64,000 bases of DNA from Vibrio galatheae (GCF_000967545.1 NZ_JXXV01000006.1:1-64000); one strand, 5' to 3'; shown: positions 29,594 through 37,852, counted from the first letter of the stretch. The notes: generated from the sequence alone by a model not told the origin. Made by a program: numbers and translations.

Positions 29594-30415
29594 TTATGCA
29601 GCTCGCAGCTTCTCTATACAGCTAGGCGAAGCCCACAAGCACTCTTCTCTAATTCCCGTGCCTGCTCCAGAAGAAATTCGACTTGGTTTGGTGTGTTTAA
29701 TCCAACCAGTCAAGCAGTCGTTGTATATCTCATTGTCATATCCTGAGAGCAACACCATTCCTTCAAGCGAGTTTAAGCATTTGATGAGGCTTATATGGTC
29801 TTCATCGCTCATCTCATGCTGATATACAGAGCGAGAAGAATTTAGTTTTCGTGTCCCGAGCACATAAGGAGGATCAACGTAGTGCAAAGTTTCCGTACCG
29901 TCATGAGTCAGCATGCATTTTTCGGCTGGACGATTCTCGATGTTTACTCCTCTTAAGCGCTCGCAGACATAATCAATAACGGGAGGGTACTTAGCCCAGC
30001 AATGTGCGCTAGTGCTGTATTGGCGCTTTGCCTCACAACGAAAACCAGTAGGGTGAAAAGTTGCAGCACCAGAGCCAAATCCCATTGCAGAGCGAACGAT
30101 AGTGCGACGTGCACGTTCTACCTGGTGTTCTGTTTTTTCGTAAGCGAGAGTAAACTCATCCCGACTGTACGGAGTTAACATGATTAAGTTTTTTAACTCT
30201 GTAGATAATGCTGGGTTGCGTAGAACTTGAAACAAATTAAAAATGTCGCCGTCGAGATCGTTGTAAACTTCACCATGGCTACGTTCTTTTTGTAGTAGAA
30301 CACTTGCAGCCCCACCGAATGGTTCGACATAACAACGGTGAGCTGGGAAGTGAGAAGTTATCCAGCTGGCCAGACGAAATTTCCCTCCGTGATAGCGTAA
30401 TATTGGCGTATGCAT
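29594..30415 (-). CDS. D12-class DNA adenine methyltransferase
   Basis: 273 residues. The SAM-binding motif is PFGGAASVLL (32-41) and the catalytic motif DPPY is at 181-184. Methylates adenine in DNA, probably GATC by analogy with Dam/T4-type D12 enzymes; a role in avoiding host restriction is inference. Lies 1 bp downstream of the ASCH-like gene, in the same operon. Confidence 0.9.
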   Translation of the reverse strand: MHTPILRYHGGKFRLASWITSHFPAHRCYVEPFGGAASVLLQKERSHGEVYNDLDGDIFNLFQVLRNPALSTELKNLIMLTPYSRDEFTLAYEKTEHQVERARRTIVRSAMGFGSGAATFHPTGFRCEAKRQYSTSAHCWAKYPPVIDYVCERLRGVNIENRPAEKCMLTHDGTETLHYVDPPYVLGTRKLNSSRSVYQHEMSDEDHISLIKCLNSLEGMVLLSGYDNEIYNDCLTGWIKHTKPSRISSGAGTGIREECLWASPSCIEKLRAA

Positions 30416-30416
30416 G

Positions 30417-31148
30417 TTATGCAGCCTCCATTTTACTAATCACCTGATCAACGTTCTTATGGATAACGTCAAATTCAATTACCCACACATAAGGGTTTGG
30501 ATTTTTATTCCCATACAAGGAAGACCATAGCTTTAGGAAAGCAAGTCGGTGTGGATTCTTCGTTTTAGGTATAGTGCAAGTGTATGGTGATACACCTTCT
30601 TTCTTGGCTTCCTCCTCTGTAACGTCTTTTACTCGCTCAATGCGAACATCCGTTACCTTTAGAGTTAATCGGCTTGCATGGCGTGGCATGTGAATGGACG
30701 GAACCCATTTATAACCACGAACTTCATAATCTTGGCAATTTGCTATCGATTCTTTTTCACTTGCTTTATATCGATACTCGTGAATTTCGGTAATATGGTT
30801 CGGGCTCACCTGTTGGTAATCGTTATGACCCAGTGCTGCAAACGTCTCGCGAACGTAAATCAGGTCACCTTTTCTCGCTGGACCTTGGCCAATTGGTACA
30901 ATTCCTTCTTCGGGATATTCTGTGCAGTAAACTAGATATTCTGGGCCGCGAGTTTTGTTGTTTTCATCTTTCCATTGCGCGTAATTAAGCCCGAGAAATT
31001 CAAGGTTAGAACACTCATCATCACTTGAGCCCATAAAACGAATATGCTCATGGTTCTTTTCGTTAACAGGGCGACGAGTGACTGTTTTGCGCCCTTCCAG
31101 CAGGGCGCGTACTAATTCAGTTTGAAATAGCATTGGGATGACCTTCAT
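30417..31148 (-). CDS. ASCH-domain-like phage protein
   Basis: 243 residues. MLFQTELVRALLEGRKTVTRRP at the N-terminus and GDLIYVRETFA in the middle match phage proteins with ASCH/PUA-like folds that probably bind RNA or modified nucleic acid. The middle insert (about 35-95) varies in the family. Overlaps the upstream small gene by 4 bp. The exact role is unknown. Confidence 0.68.
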   Translation of the reverse strand: MKVIPMLFQTELVRALLEGRKTVTRRPVNEKNHEHIRFMGSSDDECSNLEFLGLNYAQWKDENNKTRGPEYLVYCTEYPEEGIVPIGQGPARKGDLIYVRETFAALGHNDYQQVSPNHITEIHEYRYKASEKESIANCQDYEVRGYKWVPSIHMPRHASRLTLKVTDVRIERVKDVTEEEAKKEGVSPYTCTIPKTKNPHRLAFLKLWSSLYGNKNPNPYVWVIEFDVIHKNVDQVISKMEAA

Positions 31149-31330
31149 GCAGCCTCCTGTGCATACAGATAAAATTTATCGCCAAGCTTCTCAGCTAGAG
31201 CTTGAATTACCTCGTCGGCGTATTCGCCGCTCTCAGCGATTGCGGTGGCTAAGGTCTTTGCATCGACCTTAATCACCATGTCGCAATCATTGAATGAGGT
31301 GGGAAGGGTGGGGAGTGTGAGTGTACTCAT
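31145..31330 (-). CDS. Small hypothetical phage protein
   Basis: 61 residues, no family recognised. Overlaps YqaJ (4 bp, ATGA) and the ASCH-like gene (4 bp), an arrangement typical of a genuine operon member. Acidic, probably soluble. Confidence 0.65.
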   Translation of the reverse strand: MSTLTLPTLPTSFNDCDMVIKVDAKTLATAIAESGEYADEVIQALAEKLGDKFYLYAQEAA

Positions 31331-33015
31331 GCGGCCTCCCCAACATGCCCCATGGCTTCTGCGTAACCTGACCAGCTTTCCACCCCATGCGCTTTTAGCG
31401 TTTCGAGCTCGGCGCGCGCGTGAAGCAGTGCTTTATATTCACCGACAGTGATTGAGATAACTTCTTCTGGTGATTGCTTAATGGTTGGTTTCGCTTCGCA
31501 GGGTGGCGCGCTTGGTGTGTGACTAGCTAATGCTTCGGTCGCTTGTTGAGCTTTGCGTTCTGCTGCTTCTTTGGCTTCACGCTCCGCTTGAACCTTTGCC
31601 TCGAGCTCGCGTTTTTCTTGTTCGGCTCTTTGCTCAATTCGCGCACGCTCTTGAGCGGCTTCTGCCTCTGCTTTCGCCTTAGCTTTTCGGTCTGCCTCAA
31701 TACGCTCCATTTCGATGCGCGCGGCTTCCTGTGCCTTGTGCTGGCTAATGCGGCTTTCGGCCATTTCTGCAAAATTATCCGTAAGCATCTCGGTAATTTG
31801 AGTCCAGTCATTGAACAAGAAGCGGTAATCGGCATTTGCTTTGATCACTTCTAGATTCGTGACAATACGCGCCTTAGTGTTTTCAAGTTCTATGCTGTAC
31901 TCTGCGACCACGCCGTCAACGGCATCTTGAATGCGGTCAAGGTTTGATTTGCCCTTGATCGCGGCATTTAAACTCTTGCCGATATCTGCGCATGACACCT
32001 GGGTGTTAAACTCACCATTCACCGCGGCATACATTTCAGTGACTTTGGTGGTCGCTTGGCTCAAGATGCTATTTTTGATTTCGGTCTTTTTAGTTTTGAC
32101 CTGCTTGTCTGTGGCCAGTCGTGCCTGACGAATCAACTCTCTGATTTCGTCTACATCGCTGATGAACGCATTCACGCTTTGCACTTCGCCAAGAACGGCG
32201 TCTTTTAGTTCACCAAGCTTGCTTTCTGCTGCTTTAAACTCTTTAACGATCTTCTCAGCGCGGCCAAAGTCGGATTCGGTTTGTAGTGGCTGCTTTGATT
32301 CTTCGACAAGAGCTAGTGCTTTGGCCTTGTATTCATCCATGTTTGAAGCGATAGCAAGCGTGGTCTTATTGAGATCAAAAGATAGGGCAGGGAGTGAGCT
32401 CACCTCTTCAACGACAACTGCTGATTTCTCTGGTTTGGCTTCGTAGGTCGCTAGGTCTTTCGCAAACTGAGTCCAACCGTCCAGAACGCGCTGCATACGC
32501 TCTGGGTGGGAAACGTATTCAAAATCTAAGCGATTGTCTTCGGTTCCATCTGAAGTAGTGAAAAGACACTTCTCTGCACCTGACACATACAGGCCTTGTT
32601 CGACTTGAGGCCAGTGCGTGTCAGGTAGATCGTCGTGCTCGTTGATGTAATCCACCAATTTCTGATTGAATAGCTTGTGCTCCCAAGTCACATCTTCAAG
32701 CATGGTGACACCATCAAAAGAGCAGGCGATCTCTTCACGTTCGTCACTGGTCGCTGTGGCGGGAAACAAATCTTCGCCCAAGCGCTCGACGCTAAAGTGA
32801 CGCGCTAACTCTTCTGCTTGGTGACCTTTATCGAACAACGCTTGTTTTTGTGGAGTGATCACTTCTGTTTCGCCTGTCGCTTTTTCGTGCAGCAACTGAT
32901 TACGCGTTTTATAGGGGCTGAGATTGAGCATCGCAGCTGCATCTGACGCGGTGAAGTGAGTCGCACGAAACTCGTGCCATTCTTTTGTGCCCTGAGTTAG
33001 TTGTTGTAGTTTCAT
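31327..33015 (-). CDS. YqaJ-family viral recombinase nuclease with long coiled-coil tail
   Basis: 562 residues. N-terminal YqaJ exonuclease domain (about 1-190): QGTKEWHEFRATHFTASDAAAML, E69, D101 (CSFDG) and E112-x-K114 (WEHK) form the PD-(D/E)XK site. The remaining 350 residues are helical, with a strongly charged Ala/Glu/Arg coiled coil at about 430-500. The 5'-3' exonuclease would feed single strands to RecT, encoded immediately upstream with a 4-bp overlap. The tail is unusually long for the family. Confidence 0.88.
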   Translation of the reverse strand: MKLQQLTQGTKEWHEFRATHFTASDAAAMLNLSPYKTRNQLLHEKATGETEVITPQKQALFDKGHQAEELARHFSVERLGEDLFPATATSDEREEIACSFDGVTMLEDVTWEHKLFNQKLVDYINEHDDLPDTHWPQVEQGLYVSGAEKCLFTTSDGTEDNRLDFEYVSHPERMQRVLDGWTQFAKDLATYEAKPEKSAVVVEEVSSLPALSFDLNKTTLAIASNMDEYKAKALALVEESKQPLQTESDFGRAEKIVKEFKAAESKLGELKDAVLGEVQSVNAFISDVDEIRELIRQARLATDKQVKTKKTEIKNSILSQATTKVTEMYAAVNGEFNTQVSCADIGKSLNAAIKGKSNLDRIQDAVDGVVAEYSIELENTKARIVTNLEVIKANADYRFLFNDWTQITEMLTDNFAEMAESRISQHKAQEAARIEMERIEADRKAKAKAEAEAAQERARIEQRAEQEKRELEAKVQAEREAKEAAERKAQQATEALASHTPSAPPCEAKPTIKQSPEEVISITVGEYKALLHARAELETLKAHGVESWSGYAEAMGHVGEAA

Positions 33016-33764
33016 GCCGCTTCTCCATCAATTGCGTTGAGGTTTTCGATAGCAGTGCGCTGTTCATCGCTGAGCGTGAATTGCACTTCAACCATTTCAA
33101 TGATCTGCTTTGGGGTTTTCTTGTTCGCTGCGACAGCTTGTTTCCACTTAGGAAGAGAGGATTCAAAGCGGTCTTGCGGGTAAGTAGATTTGGCTTCTAC
33201 GACTTTTGCCTCTGGCGTAATATCGCGCTCTGGCTGCGCTTGCGGTTGAACGTCTTGCATTTCTTCCGCAAGTTGAATGCCGCGTAGGCGGTCCGCATAC
33301 GCTTTACGCGCTGCATATCCAAAGGCGCGCCATTCAAGCATTTTCTTTGGGTATGACTTCCATGTATTACGACCCCAAAGGCCTGCGGCTTGCGCGTCGG
33401 CTTGGCTGAACTCTCCGATGAACTCGACGACGTTGCCGTTGATCTTCCGCTTGATGACACAGCGTGCTGTCATGCTTTGTGTGTCAAATGTGTCTTCAAT
33501 GCCGACTAGGTCCGGTGCGGACATGACCAGTGCGCGCAGTCCATCACCCCAAACACTTGGACGACCGTTAACCACTGCGATGTTTTGTAGTGCTTGCACA
33601 GGTTTAAGGCCGAGCTCTGCTCCCATTTGGACTGCCACAAGAACATTACCTGGTTTACCTTGGTAGTCTTTCGGCACCATTTCAGATCCTGCCATTAAGT
33701 CTGCCATCTGCATGGCTTCTTGCAGGTTGGTGGGAGTGAGTGAGAATGTGCTTACGTTGTTCAT
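33012..33764 (-). CDS. recT: RecT-family single-strand annealing protein
   Basis: 250 residues. QMADLMAGSEMVPKDYQGKPGNVLVAVQMGAELGLKPVQAL and WRAFGYAARKAYADRLRGI are RecT hallmarks. Anneals complementary single strands made by the partner YqaJ nuclease; a role in recombination or replication of phage DNA. GGAG precedes the ATG. Confidence 0.93.
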   Translation of the reverse strand: MNNVSTFSLTPTNLQEAMQMADLMAGSEMVPKDYQGKPGNVLVAVQMGAELGLKPVQALQNIAVVNGRPSVWGDGLRALVMSAPDLVGIEDTFDTQSMTARCVIKRKINGNVVEFIGEFSQADAQAAGLWGRNTWKSYPKKMLEWRAFGYAARKAYADRLRGIQLAEEMQDVQPQAQPERDITPEAKVVEAKSTYPQDRFESSLPKWKQAVAANKKTPKQIIEMVEVQFTLSDEQRTAIENLNAIDGEAA

Positions 33765-33773
33765 GGTGTCTCC

Positions 33774-34127
33774 TTAAAAACCTGCGGCTAAAATCATTTG
33801 CTCATCGAGCGCTTCTTGGTATTGCGCGTTAAATTCGGCTTCGAGCTTGTCTTTGTGTTGCATCAGAAAGCTGTCTAGCGAATCACGAATGAATTCTTGG
33901 TGAGATTGGATGATTGGAAGAGAGTTAACATCACCAGTATCAACGGTAGTGACATAGCGAATGAGGCCAATGGCTAAGCCACGGTCGTCGCTGTCCATTA
34001 GGTGATCGACATAATCTGATATGGTAATGCCGCAGAACTCGCGGTTCCTACAGATTCGGGTTTTGCCATTTTCGATAAAGCGATCAAACGCTTGCTCTCG
34101 ACTTTCGTTGATTGTGAGTGGTCTCAT
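33774..34127 (-). CDS. Hypothetical phage protein
   Basis: 117 residues starting MRPLTINESREQ; no family recognised. An alternative start three codons upstream (34136) overlaps the AAGG, so 34127 is preferred, with AAGGA 8 nt upstream. Separated from recT by 9 bp and so probably cotranscribed. Confidence 0.65.
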   Translation of the reverse strand: MRPLTINESREQAFDRFIENGKTRICRNREFCGITISDYVDHLMDSDDRGLAIGLIRYVTTVDTGDVNSLPIIQSHQEFIRDSLDSFLMQHKDKLEAEFNAQYQEALDEQMILAAGF

Positions 34128-34245
34128 TGTTATCATCCTTCTCAGTTGGTCGGTTCCGTGCCGGTTAACAGATAAAGCGATCGCCTCGTCAGTTGTCGCT
34201 TTGTCCGCTTGAGCCCTGCCTTTTGGTGGGGCTTTTTCGTTTCAG

Positions 34246-34540
34246 CTAGCCCAGCGACAGCAAGTTAGATTGCTGTTTGTGCTTGCGGGATTTGGGTTTT
34301 GTGTTTCGAAATGATTTACTGGTTGCCGCTTGGGGCTTTTTGAATTTGTATTTAGGGTCTAGGGCTTCAGCTACGCAGATGCCTGCGTGACACAGAGAAT
34401 CAAAATAGGGGTCTTTATGGTTACCGCGGTTAAAGAACTCGACGCCCTTGTCTGCCGCTTTGTTCGCGACCGATTCTGAACACCCCCCCCCCAATTAAGT
34501 AGTCAAAGATGTTCTTTCGGATAAAGCTTTCTGCATTCAT
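34246..34540 (-). pseudogene. Small phage gene split by a G10 homopolymer
   Basis: ATG at 34540 (preceded by GAGGTGAGC) reads MNAESFIRKNIFDYLI, then enters ten G residues (34483-34492 on the plus strand) that push it out of frame. The continuing protein-like frame, GGCSESVANKAADKG to SNLLSLG, requires nine G residues and would give 97 residues. The break may be a real mutation, slippage-prone switching or a sequencing error. The product is unrecognised, with a basic C-terminal tail. Confidence 0.65.
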
Positions 34541-34568
34541 GCTCACCTCAATGATGATTAGTTACTTA

Positions 34569-34817
34569 TCACTTTTCTGATTTGAACCGCGCCCAGTCGA
34601 GATCCTTGATTTGCTCAATCTTGGCGTCTACTTCCTGCACTCGGTCTATTACACGTTGAAAGTTTGATTCGGGTATGCCTTCGAACGCAGCGCAAGCGGA
34701 CGCGTTTAACCCATCTACAAAATGGCGTTTGAGCGCGGAGATCTGAGATTCGCTTCTGACGTTGGTGAGCGAGAGGAGCAAATCCACTCGCTGTTCGGTT
34801 TCCATGCCTTGAATCAT
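34569..34817 (-). CDS. PapB/FocB-like small transcription regulator
   Basis: 82 residues. The pattern SLTNVRSESQISALKRHFVDG ... IPESNFQRVIDRVQEVD resembles the PapB family of adhesin regulators and of small phage and plasmid DNA-binding proteins. Resemblance was judged by eye. GAGGAA is 5 nt before the ATG. It lies near the start of the leftward early operon. Confidence 0.55.
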   Translation of the reverse strand: MIQGMETEQRVDLLLSLTNVRSESQISALKRHFVDGLNASACAAFEGIPESNFQRVIDRVQEVDAKIEQIKDLDWARFKSEK

Positions 34818-34839
34818 TGTGTTTCCTCTTGGAACTGCT

Positions 34840-34913
34840 TGATAAAACTCACTCGAAAATGAGCTTTATCAATCTTTCTTGCGGGTAAAGAAAAGCCCCG
34901 CGATTGCGAGGCT
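34840..34913 (-). terminator. Hairpins between the first two leftward genes
   Basis: Two stem-loops: GATAAAACTCA / TGAGCTTTATC at 34841-34870 and AGCCCCGC / GCGAGGCT at 34894-34913, the second followed by a T-rich tract on the minus strand. The second looks like a terminator after the first gene of the PL operon, a place where antitermination would matter. Confidence 0.55.
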
Positions 34914-34917
34914 CGTA

Positions 34918-35181
34918 TTACTTCGTGGTCTTCCAGTTCCTAGAACTTGTGACTCCTGAGAGGCTACTTCTAACGCCTCTGTGGTCAAAGTCTTTGGTCT
35001 TGGGTTTTACTTTTACTGCTTCGAGCTTGAGTCGAGATTTCTTCATCTTTCCGAGTTTGGTCTTCATTAGCCGTCGTGCATTCTTTCTGGTCAAGGCCGC
35101 TAGCCTATCTACTTCTTTTCCATCGCTATCATAGGCAATGGCATAAAACACGCCGTGCTCTTCGATTACTTCAATTCTCAA
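34918..35181 (-). CDS. Small basic protein, first gene of the leftward early operon
   Basis: 87 residues from a TTG start with GGAG 6 nt before it. An acidic N-terminal part (RIEVIEEHGVFYAIAYDSDGKE) is followed by a strongly basic stretch (NARRLMKTKLGKMKKSRLK). It is first after the PL-like promoter, behind a boxA element and ahead of a terminator-like hairpin, the position held by antiterminator N in lambdoid phages. The N role is inference; the sequence itself is unrecognised. Confidence 0.6.
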   Translation of the reverse strand: MRIEVIEEHGVFYAIAYDSDGKEVDRLAALTRKNARRLMKTKLGKMKKSRLKLEAVKVKPKTKDFDHRGVRSSLSGVTSSRNWKTTK

Positions 35182-35300
35182 ATCGAACTCCTTTTCTGTT
35201 CACTTTAAGTTGCTACAGATTAACAACACCCCGCTACGCTGCCAACGTTAGGGCGTGGTTACTGGATTACTACGGCCATCCAGTCAGGCGATTGCGTACA

Positions 35301-35313
35301 TTGTTAAAGAGCG
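35301..35313 (-). promoter_or_regulatory. boxA element in the leftward early leader
   Basis: The minus strand reads CGCTCTTTAACAA, the boxA consensus bound by NusB-S10 and near-identical to ribosomal boxA. It lies about 60 bp downstream of the PL-like promoter and 120 bp before the first gene. A possible boxB-like hairpin (CTGGAT / ATCCAG) follows at about 35260-35282. Confidence 0.7.
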
Positions 35314-35366
35314 GTCTGAAAAGCCGTTCTTGGCTCTTTCAGTTTTGAGTTGCTTAACCCACACAA

Positions 35367-35418
35367 ATGAATATACATAAAGGTAAGTTTGTAGGCAAGA
35401 AAAAACTTACATATAAGT
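35367..35418 (-). promoter_or_regulatory. PL-like promoter and left operators
   Basis: On the minus strand TTGCCT and TATATT are 17 bp apart (-35 and -10). The 33-bp unit 35367-35399 recurs inverted at 36149-36181 with 27 matches. Just upstream lies the palindrome ACTTACATATAAGT (35405-35418), a candidate repressor site. Confidence 0.75.
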
Positions 35419-35438
35419 AAGTAGTTGTTGCTCGGATA

Positions 35439-35466
35439 TAAAAAAAGCCCATGAAAAACATGGGCT
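35439..35466 (-). terminator. Terminator of the repressor gene
   Basis: Stem AGCCCATG / CATGGGCT with an AAAAA loop followed on the minus strand by a T-run. Confidence 0.88.
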
Positions 35467-35488
35467 TCTAACAATAATTATTTTTCAA

Positions 35489-36082
35489 CTAGAGGGTAGC
35501 TGTGTATGCGATCACCTTTCCTATTAGTTTTATATCTTCAGTCAGCTCAGTAAAACGATATTGGTCTGGGATATTGCTGGCTGTAGCCTCAAGCAATGTG
35601 GCAGCCCCCATATTCCTATACTTTCTGGCGATCAGGTTGCCATTGGCTGCTATATACAATGCGTACTGCCCTGATTCTGGCTTGCTTTTAGTTTCAACAA
35701 ATAATGTGGAATTTTGGGGTAGGTCAATAAGATCGTCGTTGACGCAAAAAGCCAATAAGTTGTCGCCATCTACTGGAGCGCCAATCGTTGCAATCACTTT
35801 GTAGCCTTTAGCATGGGTAGACTCTGCTACTATCAAAGATGCGGCATTTACCAGCGGTTGGCTACTCTCGCTTTCAACTGGCCCTCGCCCCAGAACAAGC
35901 CAGTTTATATTGCACTTCAATGACTTTGCTAACTTCAAAGCCGTTACTGCTTTAATGTTCTCAGATTGCCCCGTCCTTATCCTCATAGTTGAGACTTGTG
36001 TTATCCCAACCTCTCTAGATAACTGAGCCTGAGTAACACCCAGCTGCTCCATTCTTTGTGTAATTCTCTCTCCGATACTCAT
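35489..36082 (-). CDS. cI: Phage repressor (XRE helix-turn-helix, LexA-like C-terminal domain)
   Basis: 197 residues. HTH domain at 1-65 (GVTQAQLSREVGITQVSTMRI). The C-terminal domain (about 90-197) has the LexA/CI fold pattern (GQYALYIAANGNLIARKYRN), including a lysine, but no DSM-type serine is visible, so RecA-stimulated self-cleavage is doubtful. The gene lies between mirrored PL and PR operator units, which it should bind to hold lysogeny. Confidence 0.85.
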   Translation of the reverse strand: MSIGERITQRMEQLGVTQAQLSREVGITQVSTMRIRTGQSENIKAVTALKLAKSLKCNINWLVLGRGPVESESSQPLVNAASLIVAESTHAKGYKVIATIGAPVDGDNLLAFCVNDDLIDLPQNSTLFVETKSKPESGQYALYIAANGNLIARKYRNMGAATLLEATASNIPDQYRFTELTEDIKLIGKVIAYTATL

Positions 36083-36148
36083 AAGTAATTACCATTTTGG
36101 GCCTAGGGTGTAATTTTAATGTGCGCCTACTTTCTTTTGAGATAGTTA

Positions 36149-36181
36149 CTTGTCTATGTGCTTACTTTTATGTATATTCAT
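36149..36181 (+). promoter_or_regulatory. PR-like promoter and right operator
   Basis: TTGTCT and TATATT are spaced 17 bp, directing transcription to the Cro-like gene. The whole 33-bp unit is an inverted copy of the PL unit at 35367-35399 (27 of 33 matches; the last 21 bp differ at one position). Confidence 0.75.
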
Positions 36182-36204
36182 GATTGTGAATTCAGGAGGC
36201 CCTA

Positions 36205-36453
36205 ATGGAGCGATTCAGTAAATTGGCATTTGACCGAGTTCTTGGGTGCTTTGCTTCTCAGTCAGATATGGCGAAAGCGTTTGGCGTCACGTCTGTTTCC
36301 GTCCATCGATGGAAAAAGGACGGACTACCAGAACTTAGAGCATTACAAGCAGATAAGTTTCTCGGTGTTGGCTACGACCCCAAAGAGTACGAGTTTGATT
36401 GCACTTTGCTGCTAAGCAATCGACTACAGCGCGAACAACTCAACGCAGCTTAA
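36205..36453 (+). CDS. Cro-like small DNA-binding protein
   Basis: 82 residues with a helix-turn-helix (SQSDMAKAFGVTSVSVHRWKKDGLP). First gene rightward from PR, divergent from the repressor, so by position the Cro analogue. AGGAGG lies before the ATG. Confidence 0.8.
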   Translation: MERFSKLAFDRVLGCFASQSDMAKAFGVTSVSVHRWKKDGLPELRALQADKFLGVGYDPKEYEFDCTLLLSNRLQREQLNAA

Positions 36454-36515
36454 CCAATAGCAATTCCATTAAGCAGTAGGAAGGGACTAACAAATAATCT
36501 TTGACGAGGCAGATT

Positions 36516-36761
36516 ATGGGTTTAACGGAATATTCAACATTAATTCGGGAGCGATCCCGTGTAGGTAAGGCTGGATTGCCTGATGAGCTTGTTCGCAATG
36601 AGCACATCAAGGTCCGGCCTTATCAGCACACCATCGACACACTTCAATCGCTATCTGAGGAAACGGGCGTGCCTGTTGCCGTGATAGCAATGTATCTCAT
36701 CGATTCCAATGTAGGAGAACTACTTAATGAAATTGACCAAGCGGCAGCTGAGCGAGGCTAA
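36516..36761 (+). CDS. Hypothetical early phage protein
   Basis: 81 residues from an ATG preceded by GAGG. The C-terminal half (TLQSLSEETGVPVAVIAMYLID) resembles a ribbon-helix-helix-like or small helical DNA-binding region, but no family is recognised. It occupies the cII position after cro; a role in the lysis-lysogeny choice is conceivable only from position. Confidence 0.6.
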   Translation: MGLTEYSTLIRERSRVGKAGLPDELVRNEHIKVRPYQHTIDTLQSLSEETGVPVAVIAMYLIDSNVGELLNEIDQAAAERG

Positions 36762-36891
36762 AGAGGTATTGGATCAACTTGATGTGGGCAGCAGCAAAAG
36801 CTGCCCGCGCTTCGAAGCACTTTCAACCCTTATTTTAAAAGCGAAGCGCGACAACAAGTTACCAATGTCAGCCCCTGTACTAGCGGGCTAA
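36727..36891 (+). CDS. Small early phage protein (54 residues)
   Basis: A reading frame of 54 codons starting MKLTKRQLSEAKEVLDQLDVG that overlaps the end of the previous gene by 35 bp; AGGAG lies 9 nt before the ATG. Unrecognised. A hairpin AACCGCCC / GGGCGGTT follows at 36899-36932. Confidence 0.5.
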   Translation: MKLTKRQLSEAKEVLDQLDVGSSKSCPRFEALSTLILKAKRDNKLPMSAPVLAG

Positions 36892-36988
36892 AACAACAAA
36901 ACCGCCCGTATGAGCTGCAACTCTGGGCGGTTTCATCAACCGAGGTAATTATGGCTTATTTGAAAATTAATGCAAATCGAGGTGCGCC

Positions 36989-37852
36989 ATGTCCATGTTG
37001 TTAATGGTCCAGGCAATGCAAGTTTCTGTTGGAAACCCCCTCAGAAAGCTTGTTCTGATTAAGTTGGCAGACAACGCAAATGACTATGGCGAATGCTGGC
37101 CATCTTATCAGCACATTGCCGATCAGTGTGAGATAGGGAAAAGCACAGTTCGAAAGCACATCAAGGATCTGGAAAAGTCTGGATTGCTCCAAATTGAGAA
37201 CAGAAAAGGACCAAAAGGGAATGCGTCAAATATCTACAAGCTGACACTGACACCTATAGCACCAAATAGCACAGGTGTAGCAGCAGATAGCACACCCCCT
37301 GTAGCAGCAGATAGCACCGGAACCAGTCACTCTTTAGAACCAGTCAAAGAACCTAAAGAAAAAAGTACCAAAAAAGAGTCCTTGGATTTTTCACCGCTTG
37401 GATTTACTGCAGAGCAGGTCAATGAGTTTAAGCGCCTACGCAAACATGCCAAGGCTGATATCACCCAACGAGTGATCAACACGATCGGCAAACAGCTCGA
37501 TTTGACCCGACAAGCGGGTTACTCAAACGACCAAATTCTTGATGTATGGGTCAGCAAGAGCTGGCGCAGCTATGAGCACCAATGGTTTATCAATGCCACG
37601 CAGCAGAACGGAATCCCTAGCCATGAAACGAATCGACAAACTTACCAGTCAGCACAATCTCTCGCCATTGAAGAATCAAAACTCTGTCGAGGCGATAAAG
37701 TCCTCTTGCAAGCGATCCGAGAGTACGGAGAGCAAGTCTGTTTGGAGGCCGGCTATTCAGAAGCAGATGTCCGACGCTTACGGAAGTTTGTGGATCCATC
37801 AGGCACTGCCGGAATCGTGGTTGATGGCAATTGCCAAGTTCTCGGAGATTGA
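36989..37852 (+). CDS. Phage replication protein with helix-turn-helix (O-like)
   Basis: 287 residues. The N-terminal winged helix (PSYQHIADQCEIGKSTVRKHIKDLEKSGLLQIENR) is typical of phage replication initiators; the C-terminal part (VLDVWVSKSWRSYEHQWF region) resembles DnaT-like/primosomal tails. Likely recruits replication machinery at an origin within the gene, as lambda O does; no iterons were identified. GAGGTG precedes the ATG. Confidence 0.72.
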   Translation: MSMLLMVQAMQVSVGNPLRKLVLIKLADNANDYGECWPSYQHIADQCEIGKSTVRKHIKDLEKSGLLQIENRKGPKGNASNIYKLTLTPIAPNSTGVAADSTPPVAADSTGTSHSLEPVKEPKEKSTKKESLDFSPLGFTAEQVNEFKRLRKHAKADITQRVINTIGKQLDLTRQAGYSNDQILDVWVSKSWRSYEHQWFINATQQNGIPSHETNRQTYQSAQSLAIEESKLCRGDKVLLQAIREYGEQVCLEAGYSEADVRRLRKFVDPSGTAGIVVDGNCQVLGD

